Below are positions 46,081 through 54,815 of a stretch of DNA of 64,000 bases, piece after piece. Every line of letters starts with the position of its first letter. Position 1 is the first letter of the stretch. Below the pieces are notes generated by a model. It was not told the origin of the DNA and did not search any database. It saw nothing but the letters and a program-made list of their open reading frames with translations. The position numbers and the translations under genes were made by a program. The stretch lies in the NCBI RefSeq assembly GCF_017569185.1, contig NZ_CP071869.1:1161001-1225000 (forward strand), read 5' to 3'. This DNA comes from Polaribacter cellanae. GTDB taxonomy: Bacteria; Bacteroidota; Bacteroidia; Flavobacteriales; Flavobacteriaceae.

Positions 46081-47316
46081 TTAATTCGTTAAATAATTAA
46101 TAATTGTGGTTTGAATGAAATAAGATTTAATAGACTCTATTTGATTCATTTGAAACTTTAATTGCAATTCTTGAATATCTAAAACATCATTAAAATCAAT
46201 CGTTCCTGTTTCGTAACTTTTCATTAGAATATCTTCAGCATTTTTCGCTTGTTTTAGGTTTTTAGTTTGTGTTTTGTAACTTATTCTTGCAGAAATACGG
46301 TTATTTATTGCTTGGTCTAAAAGTGTTTCTAATTTGTTTTTTCGATCTTGTTTTTGTTCTAAAATTTCTTGCTGTTGTAATTTATTTTGTTTGGTTTTCG
46401 ATGTGTAACTGTTGTTAAAAATAGGTATAGAAATAGAAACCATAGGCATTAAAATATCTTTACCATTATCACTAAAGTTCATATTTGGACGTTTTGCAAC
46501 ATTTACATAATCTAAACCGAAACCAAGCATTGGATTATTTTCTTTTTGGTTTAATAATTCTGATTTTTCGATAGATTTATAAATTTTATCGTACTTTAAC
46601 AATTCTGGATGCACTGCTATTTTTTTTACATTTATTTCGAAATTTGCTGAAGGAATATCCAATGTATTTAAAACATTAACAGTAATTGTTTTATCTCGAT
46701 TTAAAAGCTTGTTAAACTTCGTTTGTTCCGCTAAAAATTGTTGATTTAAAACATCTAACAATTCCGCCATTTCATTTTCTCGCATTTGCAATCGTAAAAC
46801 ATCTACAGCAGATGCTTTACCAACTTCTACAGAAGTTAACGCTAAAGTTTCATAAGTTTTAAGTAATTTTATATTTTCTTCTAATACTTTCTGTTTTGCT
46901 TTGTTTTCATATAAATTATAATAAGATTGCGAAACAGAGGTAATTAATTTTCGTTTTGTAATTACAATATCTTCATATTTGGCATCTGCCATAGATAAAA
47001 CATAATTTTCTCTCGAAGTAATTGTACCAAACCAAGGCAACATTTGTTTTACTGAAATCTTAAAACGTTGTGCTCCTGTTCTAGTTTCTGGTTCACTCAC
47101 AAAATATCCTGCACCAAATTGGGTGTTTGGAATTGTGTTTACTTCGTTTACTTTTTCGGAAGCTCTTTTGTATTGCAATTCGAATTTTTTAATTGTTGGA
47201 TTGTTCGCCACTGCCTGCTCTAAATAGCTTTGCAATTGCTGACTTTGAAGGTTAAGCACAAAGAAAAAACAACAAAAAGTAAAGATTATCTGAAATTTTA
47301 TATCTAAATTTTTCAT
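46081..47316 (-). CDS. TolC-family outer-membrane efflux protein
   Basis: The 411-residue protein has a signal peptide (FQIIFTFCCFFFVLN) and two long repeated helical coil regions typical of TolC/CusC (ANNPTIKKFELQYKRASEK and VGKASAVDVLRLQMRENEM). It forms the trimer channel that completes the CusCBA efflux system. It lies 1 bp from the CusA gene and 1 bp from the regulator gene. The CusB adaptor is about 9 kb downstream in the same direction, so the three parts are not in the common B-A-C order. Length fits the family. Confidence 0.93.
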   Translation of the reverse strand: MKNLDIKFQIIFTFCCFFFVLNLQSQQLQSYLEQAVANNPTIKKFELQYKRASEKVNEVNTIPNTQFGAGYFVSEPETRTGAQRFKISVKQMLPWFGTITSRENYVLSMADAKYEDIVITKRKLITSVSQSYYNLYENKAKQKVLEENIKLLKTYETLALTSVEVGKASAVDVLRLQMRENEMAELLDVLNQQFLAEQTKFNKLLNRDKTITVNVLNTLDIPSANFEINVKKIAVHPELLKYDKIYKSIEKSELLNQKENNPMLGFGLDYVNVAKRPNMNFSDNGKDILMPMVSISIPIFNNSYTSKTKQNKLQQQEILEQKQDRKNKLETLLDQAINNRISARISYKTQTKNLKQAKNAEDILMKSYETGTIDFNDVLDIQELQLKFQMNQIESIKSYFIQTTIINYLTN

Positions 47317-47317
47317 A

Positions 47318-50300
47318 TTAATTAATAATTTGTCTTGGTTCTTCTCTATCTTTTCTATTCTTTTTTTTCAATTTTAACTCTTCTCTCCAACTATATAGAA
47401 CTGGCACAATAAAATAAGAAGTAATGTCTATAACCATTCCTCCAAAAATTGGAATTGCCATCGGAATCATAATATCGCTTCCTTTTCCTGTGGAAGTTAA
47501 AACTGGTAATAATGCTAAAATTGTAGTTACTGTTGTCATTAAACAAGGGCGAATACGTTTTTCTGCAGCTTGTAAAGCGTAAATTCTTATACTTTTTTTA
47601 TCGGCAGGTTTTTCGCGATTAAATGTTTGTGTTAAATAGGTTGCCATTACAACACCATCGTCTGTTGCAATACCAAATAAAGCTATAAAACCTACCCAAA
47701 CTGCTACACTTAAATTAATGGTTTTCATGTTGAATAAACCTCTCATATTTTCTCCAAAAAAGCTAAAATTGAAAAACCAATCTTGTCCATACAACCAAAC
47801 CATAATAAAACCACCTGCAAAAGCTACAGCAATTCCTGTAAACACCATTAACGAAGTAGAAACCGATTTGAATTGAAAATATAAAATCAAGAAAATAATT
47901 GCCAATGCTAAAGGAACTACGATAGACAGTGTTTTTTCTGCTCTAATTTGATTTTCATAGGTTCCTGTAAATTTGTAACTAACTCCTTTAGGAACCGTTA
48001 ATTCTCCAGCATCTATTTTTTGTTGAAATAATTTTTGTGCATTTTCTATAACATCGACTTCTGCAAAACCATCTAATTTATCGAACAGAACATAACCTAC
48101 TAAAAAAGTATCTTCACTTTTTATAACTTGTGGGCCTTGCTCGTATCTAATTGTTGCTAATTCGCCCAAAGGAACAGGATTTCCTTTTTCAACAGGAATA
48201 TAAATGTCGTTTATAGATTCTGGGTTGCTACGCAATTCTCTTGGATAACGTACTCTAATTCCATAACGTTCTCTTCCTTCCACAGTTTGCGTTAATTGCA
48301 TTCCACCAACTGCTACTTTTAAAACACTTTGTACATCTTCAATAGAAATTCCATAACGAGCTATTTTTTCTCTATCGATATCGATTAATAAATAGGGTTT
48401 TCCTACAATTCTATCTGCAAAAACGGCTTCAACTTTAATACCTTCTGCTTGTTTTAAAAGACTTTCTAATTGCAACCCAAAAGCTTCAATTTGTTTTAAA
48501 TCTTGCCCTTTTACTTTTATTCCCATTGGTGCACGCATTCCTGTTTGTAACATTACCAATCTTGTTTCTATCGGTTGCAATTTTGGTGCAGATGTAACAC
48601 CTGGCAATTTGGTAACTTTTACAATTTCATTCCAAATATCGTTAGGAGAATTAATTTCTGGTCGCCAGTTTCTATAGAATTCGCCATTGTTATCTTCGAT
48701 AAGTTGGTTGTGTTCTAGTTTTGTAAAACTTGCATTTTCTGAATTGTTTGGGTTTTTAATAAATTGTCCGTTTTTCAATTTAAAAGCACCCTCTTTATTT
48801 ACTTTGTAACGCTGTCTTTTTCCTTCTGAATTTCGCATATATTCAGGTTTATACAAAATTATATTTTCGTACATCGATAAAGGTGCAGGGTCTAAAGCCG
48901 ATTCTGTTCTACCTGCTTTACCAACCACGGTTTCAATTTCTGGAATAGTTGCAACTGCCATGTCTAATTGTTGTAAAACACGTTTGTTTTCTTCGACACC
49001 AGAATGTGGCAATGAAGTTGGCATTAATAAGAAAGAACCTTCATTTAAAGAAGGCATAAATTCTTTACCTGTGTTGTTTAAAATCCAGCCTCCAGAAATA
49101 AGAACAACAGTAGGTATTATTAAAAATAAAATTTTATTGGCTAAAGCCCACTTTAAAATTTGTGCATAATACCTTCTAAAAACGGAGAATATTCCTAAAA
49201 TTCCGAAGCAAATAATAGCTACAAAAATTAAATTAATAAAAATACCTCTGTTAAAACCTAATGGTCGCCAATATTCTGCAAGTAAGAATATTATAGCAGC
49301 ACAAGCAATTATACCATCTGCCTTTGGCATTTTTCCAAAGGGAAGAAAATTAGTAAATCTTTGAATATTAATAATTCCAAAAGCAATTAGAATACTTCCT
49401 AACCAAAAACCACTAATTATAGTTACAATTCCTGCAACGATTAAGGCGATATTTATAACATATTTAAACGAGTTTTTAAGTGCTGTTTTTCTAAATAAAT
49501 AGGCTGCAAAAGGCGGAATTAAAAACAAGGCAATTACCAAAGATGCAGATAATGCCATTGTTTTGGTAAAAGCCAAAGGTCTAAATAATTTTCCTTCTGC
49601 ACCAATCATTGTAAATACTGGTACAAAACTAATAATTGTAGTTAACACTGCTGTTAAAATTGCACTAGAAACTTCTGCAGTTGCATTATAAATTATTTCG
49701 TCTGTAGTAAACTTTGTTCCATCTTTACGATTTTGTAGTTTTTTATCATTTAAATGACGAATCATATTTTCGGCGAGAATTACACCAACATCTACCATGG
49801 TTCCAATTGCAATTGCAATTCCTGAAAGTGCTACAATATTTGCATCTACATTAAATAGTTTCATCGTAATAAAAACCATTAATACTGCAACAGGTAATAA
49901 ACCAGAGATTAAAATGGAAGCTCGAAGATTAAAAACCATTACAACAATTACCAAAATTGTAATGAGAATCTCTAAGGTTAACGCTTCATTTAATGTGCCT
50001 ATTGTTTCTTTAATTAATTCTGTTCTATCATAAAAAGGAACAATTGTTAATTGAGATATTCTTCCGTCTGCTAAAACTTTTGTTGGCAAACCTCCTTTTA
50101 ATTCTTCTATTTGAGTTTTTACATTGGTAATTACCTCCATAGGGTTTGCGCCATATCTTGCAACTACAACTCCACCAACAACTTCTGCACCTTCTTTATC
50201 TAACAAGCCTCTTCTTGTTGCTGGTCCTAAAGAAACTTTACCAATATCTTTTATTTTAATGGCTGTAAAATCTTCTGAAGTAACCACAGCGTTTTCAATA

Positions 50301-51079
50301 TCTTCAATGGATTTTATGTAACCTAAACCGCGTACTAAATATTCCGTTTTATTTATTTCTAAAGTCTGCGCTCCAATATCTCGATTGCTACTTTTAACAG
50401 CTTTTACAACTTGGTTTAAACCAATATTGTATTGTCGCATTAACTCTGGATTCACATCTACTTGATATTCTTGAACATAACCACCAATTGAGGCAACTTC
50501 AGAAACACCACTTGCAGATGATAATCCGTATTTTACATAGTAATCTTGGATACTTCGCAATTCTTGTAAATCCCAACCACCTGTAACCTTTCCTTTTTCG
50601 TCTCGACCTTCTAAAGTGTACCAAAAAATTTGTCCTAAACCAGTGGCGTCTGGCCCCAATGAAGGGTTTACATCTTCTGGTAATAAATTACTTGGTAATG
50701 AATTTAGTTTTTCTAAAATTCGACTTCTACTCCAATAAAACTCTACATCTTCTTCAAAAATGATATAAATACTGGAAAAACCAAACATAGAAGAACTTCT
50801 GATTGTTTTAACTCCTGGAATTCCTAATAAAGAGGTGGTTAATGGATATGTAATTTGGTCTTCGATATCTTGTGGTGAACGACCATCCCATTTTGTAAAT
50901 ATGATTTGCTGATTTTCGCCAATATCTGGAATGGCATCTACAGCAACAGGGTCGCTTGGTAAAAATGGAATATTCCAATTAAAAGGAGCGTTTACGGTTC
51001 CCCAACCCGCAAAAAGTAAGAGTAATAAAACTGCTACGAGTTTATTTTCTATTAAAAATTTGATGCTTTTATTTAGCAT
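47318..51079 (-). CDS. CusA/CzcA-like heavy-metal RND pump
   Basis: This 1253-residue pump has the usual RND layout: N-terminal helix, two large periplasmic loops and two sets of membrane helices, with the proton-relay region GTMVDVGVILAENMIRHL near residue 430. The second loop includes RVRYPRELRSNPESIND. It is about 200 residues longer than E. coli CusA. One extra stretch (about residues 535-650) adds four to five helices after the first membrane set, and a second insert (KVNKEGAFKLKNGQFIKN) lies in the second loop. It extrudes Cu(I)/Ag(I), or related ions, with the CusB and TolC proteins. Upstream 110 bp hold a dyad. Confidence 0.95.
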   Translation of the reverse strand: MLNKSIKFLIENKLVAVLLLLLFAGWGTVNAPFNWNIPFLPSDPVAVDAIPDIGENQQIIFTKWDGRSPQDIEDQITYPLTTSLLGIPGVKTIRSSSMFGFSSIYIIFEEDVEFYWSRSRILEKLNSLPSNLLPEDVNPSLGPDATGLGQIFWYTLEGRDEKGKVTGGWDLQELRSIQDYYVKYGLSSASGVSEVASIGGYVQEYQVDVNPELMRQYNIGLNQVVKAVKSSNRDIGAQTLEINKTEYLVRGLGYIKSIEDIENAVVTSEDFTAIKIKDIGKVSLGPATRRGLLDKEGAEVVGGVVVARYGANPMEVITNVKTQIEELKGGLPTKVLADGRISQLTIVPFYDRTELIKETIGTLNEALTLEILITILVIVVMVFNLRASILISGLLPVAVLMVFITMKLFNVDANIVALSGIAIAIGTMVDVGVILAENMIRHLNDKKLQNRKDGTKFTTDEIIYNATAEVSSAILTAVLTTIISFVPVFTMIGAEGKLFRPLAFTKTMALSASLVIALFLIPPFAAYLFRKTALKNSFKYVINIALIVAGIVTIISGFWLGSILIAFGIINIQRFTNFLPFGKMPKADGIIACAAIIFLLAEYWRPLGFNRGIFINLIFVAIICFGILGIFSVFRRYYAQILKWALANKILFLIIPTVVLISGGWILNNTGKEFMPSLNEGSFLLMPTSLPHSGVEENKRVLQQLDMAVATIPEIETVVGKAGRTESALDPAPLSMYENIILYKPEYMRNSEGKRQRYKVNKEGAFKLKNGQFIKNPNNSENASFTKLEHNQLIEDNNGEFYRNWRPEINSPNDIWNEIVKVTKLPGVTSAPKLQPIETRLVMLQTGMRAPMGIKVKGQDLKQIEAFGLQLESLLKQAEGIKVEAVFADRIVGKPYLLIDIDREKIARYGISIEDVQSVLKVAVGGMQLTQTVEGRERYGIRVRYPRELRSNPESINDIYIPVEKGNPVPLGELATIRYEQGPQVIKSEDTFLVGYVLFDKLDGFAEVDVIENAQKLFQQKIDAGELTVPKGVSYKFTGTYENQIRAEKTLSIVVPLALAIIFLILYFQFKSVSTSLMVFTGIAVAFAGGFIMVWLYGQDWFFNFSFFGENMRGLFNMKTINLSVAVWVGFIALFGIATDDGVVMATYLTQTFNREKPADKKSIRIYALQAAEKRIRPCLMTTVTTILALLPVLTSTGKGSDIMIPMAIPIFGGMVIDITSYFIVPVLYSWREELKLKKKNRKDREEPRQIIN

Positions 51080-51138
51080 TAGTTTTGATAATTAAACAGT
51101 TAAACATTGGTGTTAAAAAAACACCGAATACAACAATT

Positions 51139-51167
51139 TATCCTTATAACATTATAGTTATAGGATA
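51139..51167. promoter_or_regulatory. Candidate operator upstream of CusA gene
   Basis: TATCCTTATAAC (51139-51150) pairs with GTTATAGGATA (51157-51167) around ATTATA; the match is perfect except for one skipped base. A second small hairpin (GGTGTT/AACACC, 51109-51125) is closer to the CusA start. These may be binding sites for the island's AraC/HMA regulator or a small terminator after the HYC_CC_PP gene. Confidence 0.35.
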
Positions 51168-51190
51168 TTACAGTTTATTGTTTAAAAAAA

Positions 51191-51613
51191 TCAAATTAAA
51201 TAAGTCTCGTCTATCTTAAAGATTTCTTTGATGACGAGTGGTGGTTTGTATGTAGAATAATTAGAAACTTTCTTATCTAAATCTTTAAAAAGATTCAGGT
51301 AAGTATAGATAAATGAAGCTATAAATAATTCTTGGTTGAAAGAAATATGATCTATTTGGAATTGTACTCCATCTTGACCATCAATTAATAATTGTTCGTC
51401 TTTACAACAATCTTTCTTAACTATTGTACAACCAGAAATAGTAACAGAAGTATCTTGCTTGCTTTCCATACCACAAGTAGATACTTTGCTAAAAACAGAA
51501 GCATCTATAAGCGTATCTCCACAAAAATGTTTTGTGATAGCGAACGACGTTGTAGAAAATAAAACTACAAACGACATTAAAACAGCTACTATTTTATAAG
51601 AGAATTTTGTCAT
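51191..51613 (-). CDS. HYC_CC_PP family protein
   Basis: The start at 51613 (MTKFSYKIVAVLMSFVVLF) is chosen because it gives a signal peptide ending near SFA, while the upstream TTG start is weaker. The mature protein shows the family pattern: HFCGDTLID, a CGME segment, DCCKDE and YKPP near the C-terminus. These Cys-rich small proteins are found beside copper-efflux genes in Bacteroidota and are thought to be periplasmic, with no known reaction. It is upstream of the CusA gene by 111 bp and probably begins the island. A possible -7 box (TAAATTTG) is at 51622-51629. Confidence 0.85.
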   Translation of the reverse strand: MTKFSYKIVAVLMSFVVLFSTTSFAITKHFCGDTLIDASVFSKVSTCGMESKQDTSVTISGCTIVKKDCCKDEQLLIDGQDGVQFQIDHISFNQELFIASFIYTYLNLFKDLDKKVSNYSTYKPPLVIKEIFKIDETYLI

Positions 51614-51621
51614 TCTAAATG

Positions 51622-51629
51622 CAAATTTA
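51622..51629 (-). promoter_or_regulatory. Possible -7 box of copper island
   Basis: The minus-strand sequence TAAATTTG fits the TAnnTTTG box but starts only 16 bp before the ATG at 51613, which would leave a very short leader. No clear -33 element is seen. Confidence 0.3.
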
Positions 51630-51690
51630 ATCAAAAATTAGAAAACAGACTTTCTATTATGTTAAAATTAAGTTATAAGCTGTCTTGTAT

Positions 51691-52569
51691 TTACTTTTCT
51701 ATTAAACTCGAATACATAGCAATTCTAATTTTTTCTTCGTTTATCCAACCACTATAAGCACTATAATTTTTAGTAATTTCGTTATTCGCTTTTACTTCTT
51801 CTAACGTTTTTCCATTGTCGATTTCCAATTGAATTTTCTCTCTTAAATCTACCAACATATTTTTATAAGCAATTAACTCTTCTCTGTTAGATAGGTTTCC
51901 ATGCCCAGGAATTATTTTGGTATTATTATCTGCCAATAAAATAACTTTTTCTGCAGCTGTAATTACTCCATTTACATTTCCACCAGAATTTAAATCGATA
52001 TAAGGAAACTTTCCTTGAAAATAAGTATCTCCCATATGAACCACATTGTTCGCAGTAAAATAGATAATTGCATCTCCATCTGTGTGTGCATTGTGTACGT
52101 GAGAAACTAAAACATCATCATTATTTATATGCAACATTAAATCTTTTGAAAACGTAATTACAGGCAATGCTTTTTTTGGTGACGCTTTTTTAGTTCTTCC
52201 TCTTACCTTGGAATCTGTACTCATTCTTTTTCTTACATTATCGTGTGCAACAATTATAGCACCTTCTTTTTGCATGTTTTCGTTTCCTCCTGTATGATCT
52301 CCATGCCAATGAGAGTTTACTAGATATTTTATAGGTTTCGCTGTAATTTCTTTAATCGCATTTAATATTTTAGGGGTTAAAGGCGCGAATTGATCGTCGA
52401 TCATAAATACTGCATCTTCTCCCACAAAAAGACCTATGTTTCCTCCTTGTCCTTTTAGCATATAAATATTGTCTGTTAATTTCTCTGTAATTATTTTTAC
52501 TTCTCTATTTTGCGAGTTTATAGAAAATGTAACTGTAAAAAGTAGTACTAGTAATGTTGATAGTTTCAT
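51691..52569 (-). CDS. Metallo-beta-lactamase-fold hydrolase
   Basis: The start at 52569 (MKLSTLLVLLFTVTFS) gives a signal peptide; the longer frame from 52608 adds a Lys-rich leader that is unlikely. The zinc motif HWHGDHTGGN lies near residue 100 and later ligands are in HVHNAHTDGDA and IIPGHGNLS. This is a secreted or periplasmic hydrolase of the MBL superfamily. Similar proteins in marine flavobacteria have unknown substrates, and beta-lactamase activity cannot be claimed. It is next to the copper island, but 57 bp separate it from the HYC_CC_PP start's promoter area, so it may be independent. Confidence 0.9.
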   Translation of the reverse strand: MKLSTLLVLLFTVTFSINSQNREVKIITEKLTDNIYMLKGQGGNIGLFVGEDAVFMIDDQFAPLTPKILNAIKEITAKPIKYLVNSHWHGDHTGGNENMQKEGAIIVAHDNVRKRMSTDSKVRGRTKKASPKKALPVITFSKDLMLHINNDDVLVSHVHNAHTDGDAIIYFTANNVVHMGDTYFQGKFPYIDLNSGGNVNGVITAAEKVILLADNNTKIIPGHGNLSNREELIAYKNMLVDLREKIQLEIDNGKTLEEVKANNEITKNYSAYSGWINEEKIRIAMYSSLIEK

Positions 52570-52723
52570 AATATGGTTCTGTCTCTTTTTTAGTTTGATA
52601 AGATACAACGTTTTTTTAGTAGTTAATTTAAAGATTCCTTACATTTATTTATTGCTAACTATTTCAGAATGAAAAGTATCTAAAAAATGATTTTATTTTA
52701 GTGTTTTTTTACCAAAAAAAACA

Positions 52724-52753
52724 TTGCAGAACTAAAAAATGATTTTATATTTG
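52724..52753 (+). promoter_or_regulatory. Promoter of tRNA-Gly
   Basis: TTG (52724-52726), 19 bp, then TATATTTG (52746-52753) fits the Bacteroidetes consensus very well. The tRNA starts 15 bp after the -7 box. Confidence 0.8.
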
Positions 52754-52767
52754 CATCTCTTTACCAT

Positions 52768-52840
52768 GCGAAAGTAGCTCAGTTGGTAGAGCGTCAGCCT
52801 TCCAAGCTGAATGTCGCCAGTTCGAACCTGGTCTTTCGCT
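52768..52840 (+). tRNA. tRNA-Gly (anticodon UCC)
   Basis: The cloverleaf folds fully: acceptor GCGAAAG/CTTTCGC, D stem GCTC/GAGC, anticodon stem TCAGC/GCTGA with loop CTTCCAA (anticodon TCC, reading GGA/GGG), and T loop TTCGAAC. The discriminator base is T, as is normal for bacterial tRNA-Gly, and CCA is not encoded. A hairpin terminator (CTTCATT/AATGAAG with a T run) follows at 52848-52875. Confidence 0.97.
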
Positions 52841-53040
52841 CTAAAAGCTTCATTAGAAATAATGAAGTTTTTTTTTGTTTAAAAATTTCTTAAAAATCAA
52901 AAAAATAAGGTGAGAAGTTTATATCGAGCGAAGTCGAGATGAACCTGGTCTTTCGCTCTAAAAGCTTCATTAGAAATAATAGAGTTTTTTTTATGCCTAT
53001 ATGCCTAAAAGTTTCTTAAAAAAATAAGGTAAAAAGTTTA
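52824..53040 (+). repeat. Tandem duplication of tRNA-Gly 3' end and terminator
   Basis: The 40 bp from 52824 (GAACCTGGTCTTTCGC, TCTAAAAGC and beyond) is repeated exactly at 52941-52980. Weaker similarity continues through the T run, TTTCTTAAAAA and AATAAGGT segments, so a unit of about 117 bp occurs twice in tandem. The second copy has lost the terminator stem. This explains the apparent 3' tRNA fragment. The following stretch to 53152 has no gene. Confidence 0.85.
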
Positions 53041-53152
53041 CTCATAAAGTTTGTCTTGCTGTAAGCATTTCATACCCAATACTGGAGAAAATCCTTTCAA
53101 GATAACAAACTGAGTAGAAAAACTGGAAGGAAAAAACGAATTTTAATAGTAT

Positions 53153-53809
53153 TTAAAATGATTTCAACCTATCTCCAAAAATCAATAATAACACAATAGG
53201 AACTGCCAATAAAATAACCATTAATTTATTTGTTGAAATTAGTGAAGGATATAAAACCAAAGTAGTTGCAAAACCACCCATTGCTCCTCCTAAGTGTGCT
53301 GCATGACCAACGTTTCCTAATTGTTTTTTCATTCCATAAATGGAATATAACAAATATCCTATTCCGAAAATATATCCTGGAATTGGAAGAGGAATATAAA
53401 ATAAATACAGACTCATATCTGGATACAATAATATGGACGAATATATAACCCCAGATACTGCTCCAGATGCTCCAACTGCACTGTAATAAGGCTCTTTTTT
53501 ATGGTAAGTCAAAGAATATAAACTCCCAGCCAATAAACTACCAAAATAAATAATTAAGAAATAAGGAGTTCCTAACATTCCAGAAACGATTCTTCCAAAT
53601 AAATATAAAGCATACATATTAAAACCTAAATGCATCCAATCTACATGTAAAAAACCAGAAGTAAACATTCTTATTTTTTCTCCAGATATAATTTTACTTA
53701 CTTGAAACTTATATTTATCTAAAAAAGAGTAATCGTTAAATCCTTTCATCGAAACCAAAACATTGGCTATAATAATAAGTAAAATTGCGCTATTTATATT
53801 TTCTATCAT
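53153..53809 (-). CDS. Rhomboid-family intramembrane serine protease
   Basis: The 218-residue protein has six predicted membrane segments. The catalytic Ser is in GASGAVSG and the catalytic His in HAAHLGGAMGG, in the order expected for rhomboids. The region HVDWMHLGFNMYALYLFG matches the conserved second helix. It cleaves membrane proteins inside the bilayer, with unknown substrates. The next gene (acyltransferase) is divergent with 83 bp between. The ATG at 53809 gives MIENINSAILLI, a plausible first helix. Confidence 0.93.
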   Translation of the reverse strand: MIENINSAILLIIIANVLVSMKGFNDYSFLDKYKFQVSKIISGEKIRMFTSGFLHVDWMHLGFNMYALYLFGRIVSGMLGTPYFLIIYFGSLLAGSLYSLTYHKKEPYYSAVGASGAVSGVIYSSILLYPDMSLYLFYIPLPIPGYIFGIGYLLYSIYGMKKQLGNVGHAAHLGGAMGGFATTLVLYPSLISTNKLMVILLAVPIVLLLIFGDRLKSF

Positions 53810-53892
53810 AGAACAAACATAATAAAAACCATTAGTAATATCTCTTTTCGTTTTAAATTTAAATACGATATTTGCAATATTAAAACCATATT

Positions 53893-54783
53893 ATGCAATT
53901 TCTTGTTTTTGCGCTTACTTACCCAATTATTTGGATTCTATCGAGATTACCAATGAGATTATTATATATAAAGTCCGATGTTTTTTACTTTCTAATTTAT
54001 CATGTTATTGGTTATAGAAAAGCAGTGGTTTTAGAAAATTTAAAAATGGCTTTTCCTAAAAAATCGGAAGAAGAACTTTTAAAAATTAGAAAAAAATTCT
54101 TTAAACATTTAATGGATTTAATGATGGAGAGTGTAAAAGCTTTCTCTATTTCTGAAAAAGAAATTTTAAAACGTTATAAATACAAAAATCCAGAATTGGT
54201 AAACGAATTTGTAAAGCAAGGAAAAAGTATTGCCTTGGTTGGTGCACATCTAGCAAATTGGGAATGGTCTATTACATTGCCATTAGTAATAGAAACAGAA
54301 GTTTATGGTGCTTACACAAAATTGAATAATAAATATTTCGAAAAATATGTAAGACTATCAAGAGAAAAATTTGGTGTTAGGGGTTACAAAACATCTGAAA
54401 TGGTAAAAGGAATGCAAAGAAGGTTTTCCGAAAACAAAAAAGGTGCTTATATTTTATTGAGTGACCAGTCTCCACAACCTCACAAAACCTATTATTGGCG
54501 AGAATTCTTCAACATAAAAGTACCTGTTCATACAGGTGCAGAGATGCTTTCGAAAAGGTTCGATTTGGTAGTAATAAACTACGTTGCAAAAAAAGTGAAA
54601 AGAGGGTATTACGAAATAGAATTTCAACTAATAACAGATTCTCCAAAAGAGTTTGAAGATTATAAAGTTATAGATTTATATACTGAGTTGACAGAAAAAA
54701 ACATCTTACAACAACCTGAATTTTATTTGTGGTCTCACAAAAGGTTTAAGCATAGAGATAAAGTGCCAAAAGAGTTTTTGTAG
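53893..54783 (+). CDS. LpxL-like lipid A acyltransferase
   Basis: The 296-residue protein belongs to the LpxL/LpxM (HtrB/MsbB) lysophospholipid acyltransferase family. The catalytic segment is GAHLANWEW, corresponding to the family's H-x4-E/D type motif. A membrane segment is at the N-terminus (FLVFALTYPIIWIL). It adds secondary acyl chains to lipid A at the inner membrane. No other lipid A gene is adjacent. The motif LLSDQSPQPHKTYYWREFF is another family signature. It is convergent with the class V aminotransferase gene, with 32 bp between. Confidence 0.92.
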   Translation: MQFLVFALTYPIIWILSRLPMRLLYIKSDVFYFLIYHVIGYRKAVVLENLKMAFPKKSEEELLKIRKKFFKHLMDLMMESVKAFSISEKEILKRYKYKNPELVNEFVKQGKSIALVGAHLANWEWSITLPLVIETEVYGAYTKLNNKYFEKYVRLSREKFGVRGYKTSEMVKGMQRRFSENKKGAYILLSDQSPQPHKTYYWREFFNIKVPVHTGAEMLSKRFDLVVINYVAKKVKRGYYEIEFQLITDSPKEFEDYKVIDLYTELTEKNILQQPEFYLWSHKRFKHRDKVPKEFL

Positions 54784-54815
54784 TCTAAAAATAATTTCCT
54801 TAAAAAAGGAAAAAA

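Noticed and set aside
52824..52980. An active att site of an integrated element at tRNA-Gly
   Set aside because: The copies are only 117 bp apart with nothing between and no integrase gene is present in the window.
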